Source: Peptococcaceae bacterium (GTDB lineage Bacteria; Bacillota; Peptococcia; Peptococcales; Peptococcaceae). From it: a stretch of DNA of 40,362 bases. Below, piece after piece: positions 33,726 to 40,362 of this stretch. Where the stretch lies: the NCBI GenBank assembly GCA_900759105.1, contig CAAETY010000003.1:1-40362 (forward strand). Reading direction: 5' to 3'. Below the pieces are notes generated by a model. It had not been told where the DNA came from. It saw nothing but the letters and a program-made list of their open reading frames with translations, and made no database searches. How positions within the stretch are numbered: the stretch's first letter is position 1; every line of letters begins with the position of its first letter. A program made the translations under genes and the position numbers.

Positions 33726-36392
33726 ATGTCTATCGAAAATTTGGAAAAGAATTATGATTCATCCAAGGTAGAAAACCGTTGGTATGAATTCTGGGAACAA
33801 AATCATTTATTTGCACCATCTGATGATGAGTCTAAACCGGCATTTTCTATTGTAATGCCACCGCCTAATGTTACCGGTAAACTCCATATGGGGCACGCTA
33901 TGGACGAAACCATGCAGGATATTTTGGTTCGTTACAAGCGACTGAAGGGATTTAGCACTTTATGGGTACCGGGGACTGACCATGCTGGGATTGCAACGCA
34001 AGCAAAGGTTGAAAATATGCTTCGTGATCAAGGTATCATGCGTGAAGAAATCGGTCGTGAAGCATTCCTCGAATATTGCTGGGATTGGAAAAATCAATAT
34101 GGAAATACCATTACCAAGCAAATTCGAAAATTAGGCGCATCCTGTGACTGGGAACGTGAACGTTTCACGATGGATGAAGGGTGCAGTAAGGCGGTTCGTG
34201 AAGCTTTCGTTTCTTTGTATGAACAGGGCTTGATTTATCAAGGTAATTACATTGTTAACTGGTGTCCGCATTGCCAAACCACTATTTCAGATATTGAAGT
34301 TGAGCATGAAGAAAACCAAGGTGCATTGTATTACTTGAACTATCCGCTTGAAGATGGCTCAGGTCATTTAACTATTGCTACTACCCGTCCTGAAACCATG
34401 TTTGGGGATACTGCGGTAGCGGTACATCCTGAAGATGAACGCTTTAAAGATTATATTGGCAAAAATGTTATTCTGCCTATTATTAACAAGGCAATCCCTG
34501 TAATAGCTGATGATTATGTTGAAAGAGAATTTGGTACCGGTTGCGTAAAAATTACACCATCTCATGATGTTAATGACTTTGAAATGGGTCAACGTCATAA
34601 TTTGCCACATGTAGTTGTAATGGATGACCGTGGTGTAATGAATGAAAACGCCGGCAAATATGAAGGGATGGAACGTTTCGAATGCCGTAAGCAAGTCATT
34701 GAAGACTTGAAGGGCACTGAATATTTTGACCATGAAGAAGCGTATACCAACGCAGTGGGTCACTGCTACCGTTGCCATACTGTTATTGAACCACGTGTAA
34801 GTAAGCAATGGTTTGTACGCATGGAGCCACTTGCAAAGCCTGCACTTCAAGCTGTGTTGGACAAAGAAATTGAATTTGTTCCGGACCGTTTTGAAAAGAT
34901 TTATGTAGGCTGGTTGGAAAATATCAGAGATTGGTGCATTTCTCGCCAATTGTGGTGGGGGCATCGTATTCCGGTATGGTATTGCCAGGATTGCGGTGAA
35001 GTAATTTGCACCCGAGAAGATCCAACAGTGTGTCCTAAGTGCGGTTCTAAACATTTGGAACAGGACCCAGACGTATTGGATACCTGGTTTAGCTCCGGTT
35101 TGTGGCCATTTGAGGTTATGGGGTGGCCGGATAACGATGCCAAAGATTTAGCTAAATTTTATCCAACCGATGTGCTTGTAACCGGTCGAGATATTATTTT
35201 CTTTTGGGTTGCTCGCATGATTTTCGATGCACTCAAGATGACAGACAAGCGTCCTTTTAAGGATGTTTTGATTCACGGTTTGGTATTGGACCAATATGGT
35301 CGCAAGATGAGTAAATCCCTCGGTAATGGGATTGATCCACTTGAAGAAATTGAAAAATATGGTGCCGATGCTTTGCGCTTGACCTTGATTACCGGGGTAA
35401 CACCTGGTAATGACGTTCGCTATCGTTCGGAAAAAATTGAAGCATCCCGTAACTTCACCAATAAATTATGGAATGCTGCTCGATTTGTTTTAATGAATCT
35501 TGAAGACTTCGACCAAACGCTTGGTGCATCTGCGCCTCAGTCAGATGATTTAATTGACCAATGGATTATCACTCGTTTCTATCAAATTGCAGATAAAATG
35601 AGTGGTGAATTAGACCGTTACGATTATGGTGAAGCGGCAAAGACAATCAAAGACTTTATCTGGAATGAGTTCTGCGATTGGTATATTGAATTAATCAAGC
35701 CACGCTTGTATGGAAAGATTAGTGAAGAAAGCAAGAAGAGTGCGCAAGCTGTTGCTGTTTGGGTATTGCGCGAAACCTGTGTTCTTTTGCATCCGATTAT
35801 GCCGTTTATCACTGAAGAAATTTGGCAACACTTGCCACATGATGGGGAATCTATTATTGTAACAAATTGGCCGGAAAATACCGATAATGTGAACTATATC
35901 GATGCATATAATGCGATTGAATTCTTGATGGATTTGGTAAAAGGCATTCGTTCCATGCGTCATGATATGGGCATTGCAACAGGAAAGAAATCTTCGTTGC
36001 AAATTCATTGCCATAATAATATTCAAAAGACCGTTATTGAAACCTATGATGCGCAGTTGAAGACACTTGCTTATGCAGATGATATTCAAATTTTAGATTC
36101 TGTTGATGTGGCAGAAAAACAATCTGTAAGTACCGTTGTTCAAGGGGCAGAAGTAATTTTGCCATTGAAGGGCGTACTCGATATCAAAGATGAATTGAAG
36201 CGTCTTGACAAAGAAATGGACCGTTTGAAATCTGAAGTACAACGTGCAGAAAAGAAACTGGCTAATCAGGGCTTTGTAGCAAAGGCGCCGGCAGAAGTTA
36301 TTCAAGCCGAAAAGGACAAAGTTGTTGCATATCAATTAGACTTGGAAACCGTTGCAAAACGTCATGAATTGTTAGAAAGTCTTGCAGACTAA
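33726..36392 (+). CDS. valS: Valine-tRNA ligase
   Basis: An 888-residue class I synthetase charging tRNA-Val. The HIGH-type motif is HMGH (54-57) and KMSKS lies at 527-531. An editing domain sits between them, and a C-terminal coiled coil closes the protein (LKRLDKEMDRLKSEVQRAEK). A cysteine set CQDCGEV...CPKCGS suggests a bound zinc. ATG 33726 follows TTGGAGGAG; the longer frame from 33618 is T-box sequence. Expression is likely set by the T-box leader. The tat genes begin 22 bases after its stop and may share the transcript. Confidence 0.97.
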   Translation: MSIENLEKNYDSSKVENRWYEFWEQNHLFAPSDDESKPAFSIVMPPPNVTGKLHMGHAMDETMQDILVRYKRLKGFSTLWVPGTDHAGIATQAKVENMLRDQGIMREEIGREAFLEYCWDWKNQYGNTITKQIRKLGASCDWERERFTMDEGCSKAVREAFVSLYEQGLIYQGNYIVNWCPHCQTTISDIEVEHEENQGALYYLNYPLEDGSGHLTIATTRPETMFGDTAVAVHPEDERFKDYIGKNVILPIINKAIPVIADDYVEREFGTGCVKITPSHDVNDFEMGQRHNLPHVVVMDDRGVMNENAGKYEGMERFECRKQVIEDLKGTEYFDHEEAYTNAVGHCYRCHTVIEPRVSKQWFVRMEPLAKPALQAVLDKEIEFVPDRFEKIYVGWLENIRDWCISRQLWWGHRIPVWYCQDCGEVICTREDPTVCPKCGSKHLEQDPDVLDTWFSSGLWPFEVMGWPDNDAKDLAKFYPTDVLVTGRDIIFFWVARMIFDALKMTDKRPFKDVLIHGLVLDQYGRKMSKSLGNGIDPLEEIEKYGADALRLTLITGVTPGNDVRYRSEKIEASRNFTNKLWNAARFVLMNLEDFDQTLGASAPQSDDLIDQWIITRFYQIADKMSGELDRYDYGEAAKTIKDFIWNEFCDWYIELIKPRLYGKISEESKKSAQAVAVWVLRETCVLLHPIMPFITEEIWQHLPHDGESIIVTNWPENTDNVNYIDAYNAIEFLMDLVKGIRSMRHDMGIATGKKSSLQIHCHNNIQKTVIETYDAQLKTLAYADDIQILDSVDVAEKQSVSTVVQGAEVILPLKGVLDIKDELKRLDKEMDRLKSEVQRAEKKLANQGFVAKAPAEVIQAEKDKVVAYQLDLETVAKRHELLESLAD

Positions 36393-36414
36393 TCGCTAAA
36401 AGAGAGGTGTAAAC

Positions 36415-36615
36415 ATGTTTGGTCTTAGTATGGGCGAGATTATTGTAATCTTGTTGGTGGTTGTTTTGTTGTTCGGTTCAACAAAGCTTGCCGGCTTGGG
36501 TAAATCCGCAGGGAAATCTATTCGTGAATTTAAAGAAGAACTCCATAAAGATGACGAAACAAAAGAAGCAGAACCAAAAGAATCTGCTGATGCTACCGAA
36601 CAAGAAAGCAAATAA
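36415..36615 (+). CDS. tatA: Twin-arginine translocase subunit TatA
   Basis: A 66-residue protein with one N-terminal span (GEIIVILLVVVLLFG), the TatA-type FGSTKLAGLGKSAGKSIREFKEE hinge and amphipathic helix (residues 20-42), and an acidic tail. It forms the pore ring for folded proteins carrying an RR signal. AGAGAGG lies before ATG 36415. It is the first of three tat genes. Confidence 0.9.
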   Translation: MFGLSMGEIIVILLVVVLLFGSTKLAGLGKSAGKSIREFKEELHKDDETKEAEPKESADATEQESK

Positions 36616-36627
36616 GAGGTTTGACAA

Positions 36628-36924
36628 ATGGGATTGAGTATTGGTGAAATCATTGTCATTCTGCTGGTGGGATTTCTTGTTTTGGGACCGGATAAATTAC
36701 CGGAAATAGGAAGAACACTTGGAAAAACCGTTAATGGATTCAAAAAGGCGCTTAATAGCTCCGACATCAATATCAAAGACGAAGTGGATGCCATCAAAAA
36801 AGAAACCGGGTATTCTGAAGTATCTACGAAGGTAAAAGAAAAAGAATCCCAATTTAAGAATGAATTGCTTGATATTAAAAAAGACTTGTTATCTGGTGAT
36901 GACAAAAATGAACCAAAGTCGTAA
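36628..36924 (+). CDS. tatB: Twin-arginine translocase subunit, TatB-like
   Basis: A 98-residue TatA/TatB family protein: one span (GEIIVILLVGFLVLG) followed by GPDKLPEIGRTLGKTVNGFKK, then a longer charged helix than TatA. The GP-x-x-LP hinge and longer tail favour a TatB role, but the family split is not sharp in Firmicutes. Spacing of 12 bases to tatA and 14 to tatC shows one operon. Confidence 0.75.
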   Translation: MGLSIGEIIVILLVGFLVLGPDKLPEIGRTLGKTVNGFKKALNSSDINIKDEVDAIKKETGYSEVSTKVKEKESQFKNELLDIKKDLLSGDDKNEPKS

Positions 36925-36938
36925 AGAGGAGGGAAAGC

Positions 36939-37709
36939 ATGTCGGAGCATACCGAACAAACGGAGAATAATTTACAACCGTTAACTGAGCATTTAAAAGC
37001 CCTAAGACGTGTTTTCCTTATCTCCTTGATTGCTGTTTTTGTATCTTCAATATTCTGCTATGGTTTTTTGAGAGAACCTATTATGAGTTTGGTTACTGCA
37101 CCGATGGCGGAGTATGGCATCGAATTGAAGTTTACAAGTGTGGCGGAAGCCTTTATGGCCTACATGAAAATTTCAATTCTTGCCGGTGTGATATTCGCCA
37201 GCCCAATAGTACTATGGCAGATTTTAAAATTTGTCCTTCCGGGACTGTATGAAAACGAAAAAAAAGCATTTTTGACAATGCTCTTTTGGTTATTCTGTCT
37301 GTTTTTGGCTGGCGTATGTTTTGCGTACTTTGTTGTTCTCAAAGTAGCATTATATGCACTGTTGTTTAATTTTAGCGGGGAGTTCGACCCCTTTATTACA
37401 GTTGCCAATTACTTGAGCTTTGTGGGGAAATTCTTAATTCCGTTTGGCATTGTGTTTGAAATTCCGTTGCTGATTTACTTTTTGACAAAATTTGATTTGG
37501 TAACGCCTGAATCATTGGTGAAATATCGTCGCCACATTATACTGGTTATTGTAATCGCTGCAGGGGTATTTAGCCCTCCGGATGTGGTGAGTCAAGCATT
37601 ACTAGCGTTGCCGATGTATGTTTTGTATGAAATCAGTATTGTGATTTCTCGAAGGGTTTATAAGAAAAAGCTAAAGAAAGCCATGATCGAAGAAACAACG
37701 GAAGGATGA
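36939..37709 (+). CDS. tatC: Sec-independent protein translocase TatC
   Basis: A 256-residue receptor for RR signal peptides with six predicted spans. The conserved N-terminal HLKALRRVFLISL, the MSLVTAPM/FTSVAEAFMAYMKIS loop and PIVLWQILKFVLPGLYENEK are all present. ATG 36939 follows AGAGGAGGG. The stop overlaps the region preceding the PRC-barrel gene, so translation may be coupled. Confidence 0.95.
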   Translation: MSEHTEQTENNLQPLTEHLKALRRVFLISLIAVFVSSIFCYGFLREPIMSLVTAPMAEYGIELKFTSVAEAFMAYMKISILAGVIFASPIVLWQILKFVLPGLYENEKKAFLTMLFWLFCLFLAGVCFAYFVVLKVALYALLFNFSGEFDPFITVANYLSFVGKFLIPFGIVFEIPLLIYFLTKFDLVTPESLVKYRRHIILVIVIAAGVFSPPDVVSQALLALPMYVLYEISIVISRRVYKKKLKKAMIEETTEG

Positions 37710-37714
37710 TTGTC

Positions 37715-38626
37715 ATGATGAGAGAAAAACTCCTGGCATCGGATTTTTTGGCAAAAGATGTATTGAATTTAGAAACCGGTGATTTGATTGGTGAGGTAAC
37801 AGGTGTGCTCGTTACTGAGACACCGTTGCGTGTAATTGCTTTGGTACTTTATAATGGTGCATTTGTAGAAGCGGAGCAACGTCTAACGTTTTGTGACTAT
37901 AGAATGGTTACAGATGTGGACCAACAAGCAGTTGTTGTTTCAGCATGTCCGGCCTATTTGCCGAGTGACGGGAAAAATCTCATGGATTTATCTTGTATCG
38001 ATTGCAATGGCAAACTAATTGGCCATGTGATTGATTGTGAATGGCAAAGTATTGATGGTGTTATATCCGAAATTATTGTTGAACAAAGATATGAGCGTGT
38101 GTCTGTTCCGATTAATGCTGTTGGAAAAATCGGAAGTGGTGCTGTAGTATTGAATATTACAGCCGGACAACTTCAAAAGCAGGAGACTACTACAAACGCG
38201 CATTATGATGAAGATGATGCAGACGAAACGCTTCATCATTTAATTCGACGTATGAGTGCAAGATTGTCTGTTGCTGGACAGCGTGTCGGTGAACGTGTAA
38301 AACAAATTGATGCCGATGAAATCAATCGTGAAGTTAATCGCTTTACCGAAAAAGTAGGTAAAGAATTACGCAATGTGATTGAAACCATTTCAGAGCAGAC
38401 AAAGACACCTAAAAATGCAACCATGGAATCAGAAATCACCAGTGTGATGCGAGACCTTGAGAATTTTACGGTGTCGGCGCCTATTTATGACCATGATGGT
38501 GATTTAATTGTGATGCCTGGGCAAATGGTAACAGAAGAAATTGTACGTCATGTCATTGAAAATGGTAAAATTGCTGAATTATATCGCGTCGCAGTTTCTG
38601 TAAAAACTGGAGAAGACAATGAGTGA
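37715..38626 (+). CDS. PRC-barrel domain protein
   Basis: A 303-residue cytosolic protein. Two PRC-barrel-like repeats fill the N-terminal half: LNLETGDLIGEVTGVLV and DCNGKLIGHVIDCEW begin them. A charged helical region follows (about 165-245), then a short C-terminal strand unit (PIYDHDGDLIVMPGQMVTEE). PRC barrels occur in RimM and in photosynthesis or cell-envelope proteins; the role here is unknown. ATG 37715 is nine bases after GAAGG; an earlier ATG at 37706 overlaps that site. It directly follows tatC and overlaps the FeoA-like gene by eight bases, so all may be co-expressed. Confidence 0.8.
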   Translation: MMREKLLASDFLAKDVLNLETGDLIGEVTGVLVTETPLRVIALVLYNGAFVEAEQRLTFCDYRMVTDVDQQAVVVSACPAYLPSDGKNLMDLSCIDCNGKLIGHVIDCEWQSIDGVISEIIVEQRYERVSVPINAVGKIGSGAVVLNITAGQLQKQETTTNAHYDEDDADETLHHLIRRMSARLSVAGQRVGERVKQIDADEINREVNRFTEKVGKELRNVIETISEQTKTPKNATMESEITSVMRDLENFTVSAPIYDHDGDLIVMPGQMVTEEIVRHVIENGKIAELYRVAVSVKTGEDNE

Positions 38627-38834
38627 TTTTTTTAGACTGGATGAAGCTTGCGAAGGAAAGCTCTATGAAATTGTATCTGTTGACGATGAATCAATCTCTC
38701 ATAAAATCGGCGCATATTCCGGAATGAGTGTGGTAGTACTTCGCAAAGCACTCCAAAGTATTGTGCAATTTGGTTATTCTCAAATCGAGATTGAACGTGA
38801 GTTGCTCGAAAAAATAATTGTACAACCTGTATAA
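38619..38834 (+). CDS. FeoA-like domain small protein
   Basis: A 71-residue protein resembling the FeoA/SH3-like barrel: LDEACEGKLYEIVSV, an internal GAYSGMSVVVL turn, and a C-terminal IEIERELLEKIIVQP. In FeoA this domain modulates the FeoB iron channel; stand-alone copies near other genes have no known role, and no feoB is seen here. The LGL-type centre is weakly kept (KIGAYSGM), so the assignment is moderate. It ends with the terminator at 38840. Confidence 0.65.
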   Translation: MSDFFRLDEACEGKLYEIVSVDDESISHKIGAYSGMSVVVLRKALQSIVQFGYSQIEIERELLEKIIVQPV

Positions 38835-38839
38835 AATTG

Positions 38840-38870
38840 AGACCTGAGTTGGAAGACTCGGGTCTTTTTT
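38840..38870 (+). terminator. Terminator of the valS-tat unit
   Basis: GACCTGAGT (38841-38849) pairs with ACTCGGGTC (38856-38864) with one G-T pair, then six T. Confidence 0.8.
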
Positions 38871-38970
38871 AGTCGTATAATGATCATCTAAAATGGACAT
38901 TTTTCGATTATCGTCTGTACTAAAAAAACATAAAGTGGTAAGATAATTTCTGTTTCAAAAATTATGTGAT

Positions 38971-38979
38971 TGTTATAAT
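38971..38979 (+). promoter_or_regulatory. Extended -10 promoter for the TrxB-like gene
   Basis: TGTTATAAT (38971-38979) is a TG-N-TATAAT extended -10 about 40 bp before the start codon. The -35 region (TGTTTC at 38951) is weak. Confidence 0.6.
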
Positions 38980-39020
38980 AAATGTATCTTTTGGAAAACG
39001 ATTTTTTGGAGGCTAGAAAA

Positions 39021-40217
39021 ATGAGTGAAATGAATTACGATTTAATTATTCTGGGTGGCGGCCCTGCTGGTCTTGCTGCTGGTATCTATGGTGGTCGTGC
39101 ACGTTTGAACACTTTGATTATCGAAAAAGGGACCGTTGGTGGTCGTGCAGAAACTACTCGTGAAATCGTAAACTATCCTGGTGTTAAGGAAACTACCGGT
39201 CCGGATTTAACCGGTCAAATGCGTGAACACGCTGAAAAATTCGGTGTTACTATCGTAAAGGAAACCCCAAAAGAAATTACTCTTGAAGGCGAAACCAAGG
39301 TTGTACAAACCCGTAAAAACACCTATAAAGCACCTGCAATGATTATTGCTACTGGTACTTCCGCAAGAATTTTAGGCATTCCTGGTGAAAAAGAATTTGC
39401 TGGCGCAGGTGTTGCTTATTGTGCTACTTGTGACGCTGAATTTTTTAAAGATCAACATGTTTGCGTAATCGGTAGTGGCGACCAAGCAATTGAAGAAAGT
39501 ATGTTCATCGCTAAGTTTGCTAGCGAAGTAACCATCATTGTTCTTCACGAAGAAGGTCATCTCGACTGCAACAAGGTTGCTGCTGAAAAAGCTTTCGCAC
39601 ATCCAAAACTCAACTTCGTATGGAATTCCGTTCCAAACGCTATTCTTGGCGAAGACGAAGTATCCGCTATTCAAGTTAAGAACGTTAAGACTGAAGAATT
39701 GACTGACATCGATTGCGCTGGCGTATTCTTCTTCGTTGGTGCTGTTCCTGCTACCAAGGGCTTGACCGAAAAGGGTCTTGTATTTGACGAAAGAGGCTAT
39801 ATCCTTACCAACGATCGTATGGAAACCAATCTCGAAGGCGTTTACGCTGTTGGTGACGTTCGTCAAAAATACTTGCGTCAAGTTGTTACTTCCGCTGCAG
39901 ATGGTGCTATTGCTGCTACCGCTGCTGAACGTTACATTGAAGAAGTAAAAGACTTCAATACCCGTATCCTCGGTTCTGACAAGCCTGTACTCCTCGGCTT
40001 CTGGAGCCAAGAATATGATGGCAGTCTCGAAGCTATCCAAGCTGTTGACGCTAAGGCTGCTAAAGCTGGTACTCATATGTTCGTTGAAGTTGACTATATG
40101 CGTAAGAAAACTTTGGCTAACAAGTTCAACATCACTTTGAGCGAAGAACAACCAGCTGTTATCATCGAGCTCGTTAATGGTGAAAAGACCAGAGAAGTAA
40201 CTGCTGATACTCTTTAA
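39021..40217 (+). CDS. Thioredoxin-reductase-like flavoprotein fused to a CXXC-less thioredoxin-fold domain
   Basis: This 398-residue protein is about 85 longer than TrxB. Residues 1-312 are a TrxB-type FAD/NAD(P) unit: GGGPAGLAA (12-20), redox pair C134-A-T-C137, a dinucleotide site GSGDQAIEE (150-158) and AVGDVRQ (276-282). The NADPH-phosphate-binding HRR stretch of TrxB is replaced by VLHEEGHLDC (174-183), suggesting NADH or another donor. Residues 313-398 resemble thioredoxin (KPVLLGFWSQEYDGS, then FVEVDYMRKKTLANKFNI and PAVIIELVNGEK), but the WCGPC active site is WSQEYDG, so this domain cannot carry out dithiol exchange. ATG 39021 follows TTGGAGG. C-rich codon choice implies high expression. 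It forms its own unit with a terminator at 40241. Confidence 0.85.
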   Translation: MSEMNYDLIILGGGPAGLAAGIYGGRARLNTLIIEKGTVGGRAETTREIVNYPGVKETTGPDLTGQMREHAEKFGVTIVKETPKEITLEGETKVVQTRKNTYKAPAMIIATGTSARILGIPGEKEFAGAGVAYCATCDAEFFKDQHVCVIGSGDQAIEESMFIAKFASEVTIIVLHEEGHLDCNKVAAEKAFAHPKLNFVWNSVPNAILGEDEVSAIQVKNVKTEELTDIDCAGVFFFVGAVPATKGLTEKGLVFDERGYILTNDRMETNLEGVYAVGDVRQKYLRQVVTSAADGAIAATAAERYIEEVKDFNTRILGSDKPVLLGFWSQEYDGSLEAIQAVDAKAAKAGTHMFVEVDYMRKKTLANKFNITLSEEQPAVIIELVNGEKTREVTADTL

Positions 40218-40240
40218 TCAATAGTTATATTTAACAAATT

Positions 40241-40272
40241 AAAGCATGCGTAGAGAATACGCATGCTTTTTT
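40241..40272 (+). terminator. Terminator after the TrxB-like gene
   Basis: AAAGCATGCGTA (40241-40252) pairs perfectly with TACGCATGCTTT (40258-40269), followed by more T. Confidence 0.88.
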
Positions 40273-40274
40273 GT

Positions 40275-40357
40275 AGGGTCGTGACCCTGTTGAGCGCGCG
40301 AGAGCGCGTGAAACAAAAAACCACCCGCTATGCGGGTGGAGTCAAGGCGTTATACGC
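40275..40357. repeat. Run of four short palindromes at the window end
   Basis: Four unrelated hairpins follow one another: AGGGTC/GACCCT (40275-40288), CGCGC-GAGA-GCGCG (40295-40308), CCACCCGC/GCGGGTGG (40321-40339) and GCGT/ACGC (40347-40357). The third, read on the minus strand, ends in TTTTTT and would be a terminator for a gene to the right of the window. The others have no evident role. Confidence 0.6.
40315..40339 (-). terminator. Minus-strand terminator of a gene beyond the window
   Basis: CCACCCGC-ATA-GCGGGTGG read on the minus strand, followed by a T run (plus-strand A at 40315-40320). Confidence 0.6.
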
Positions 40358-40362
40358 AAAAA

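Noticed and set aside
36396..36959. Minus-strand frame of 187 residues opposite tatA and tatB
   Set aside because: Ser/Pro-rich antisense translation of the two tat genes.
39372..40151. Long minus-strand frame (259 residues) opposite the TrxB-like gene
   Set aside because: It is the antisense of a highly codon-biased, clearly conserved coding region and has no ribosome site or protein family likeness.

Overview
The window reads as a housekeeping stretch of a low-to-mid GC, anaerobic, Firmicutes-type chromosome. The gene neighbourhoods rnc/smc/ftsY, tig/clpP/clpX/lon/engB and ruvCAB/queA/tgt/yajC/secDF, a valS T-box leader, strong AGGAGG ribosome binding sites and TTGACA-17-TATAAT type promoters all fit this. 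Separate tatA, tatB-like and tatC genes and the iron-sulfur/flavodoxin content suggest a strict anaerobe, possibly a Negativicute (Veillonella/Dialister/Megasphaera relatives). That placement is inference; no rRNA is present to settle it.

Layout. 1-2000: the end of an unseen upstream unit (tandem hairpins and a terminator), an ATP-grasp (R2K-like) gene whose natural start seems cut off by an early stop codon, a flavodoxin and an unknown small protein. 2000-5250: a three-gene sensory-hydrogenase-like module: a thioredoxin-like [2Fe-2S] protein, an FeFe-hydrogenase-like Fe-S/PAS protein with altered H-cluster motifs, and a SpoIIE/PP2C phosphatase. 5300-6500 (minus strand): an ECF transporter S component and a NifX/NifB-like cofactor-binding protein with a Cys/His tail. 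6500-14270: rnc, a radical SAM gene, smc, ftsY and an MTA/SAH deaminase. 14500-15240 (minus): seven tRNA genes (Pro, Pro, Gly, Arg, His, Gln, Lys); the two tRNA-Pro copies are identical and each has its own consensus promoter. 15280-16660 (minus): a small (p)ppGpp synthetase and a CpXC-domain protein. 16800-17080: tRNA-Leu and tRNA-Gly.

17170-23410: protein quality control (trigger factor, ClpP, ClpX, Lon) plus the ribosome-assembly GTPase EngB. 23430-26300: TrkA/TrkH potassium uptake. 26318-33440: RuvC/A/B, queuosine synthesis (QueA, Tgt) and the Sec accessory proteins YajC, SecD and SecF. 33460-38870: T-box-controlled valS, tatA/tatB/tatC, a PRC-barrel protein and a FeoA-like small protein. 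38970-40272: a thioredoxin-reductase-like flavoprotein fused to a thioredoxin-fold domain without CXXC, followed by another run of short palindromes.

The parts most worth a second look are the degenerate hydrogenase/PP2C sensor module, the unusual TrxB-Trx fusion (CATC present, NADPH-phosphate-binding arginines absent, redox-dead Trx tail), the nonsense-interrupted ATP-grasp gene, and the clusters of tandem short palindromes. Nothing here is a phage, insertion sequence or CRISPR locus.
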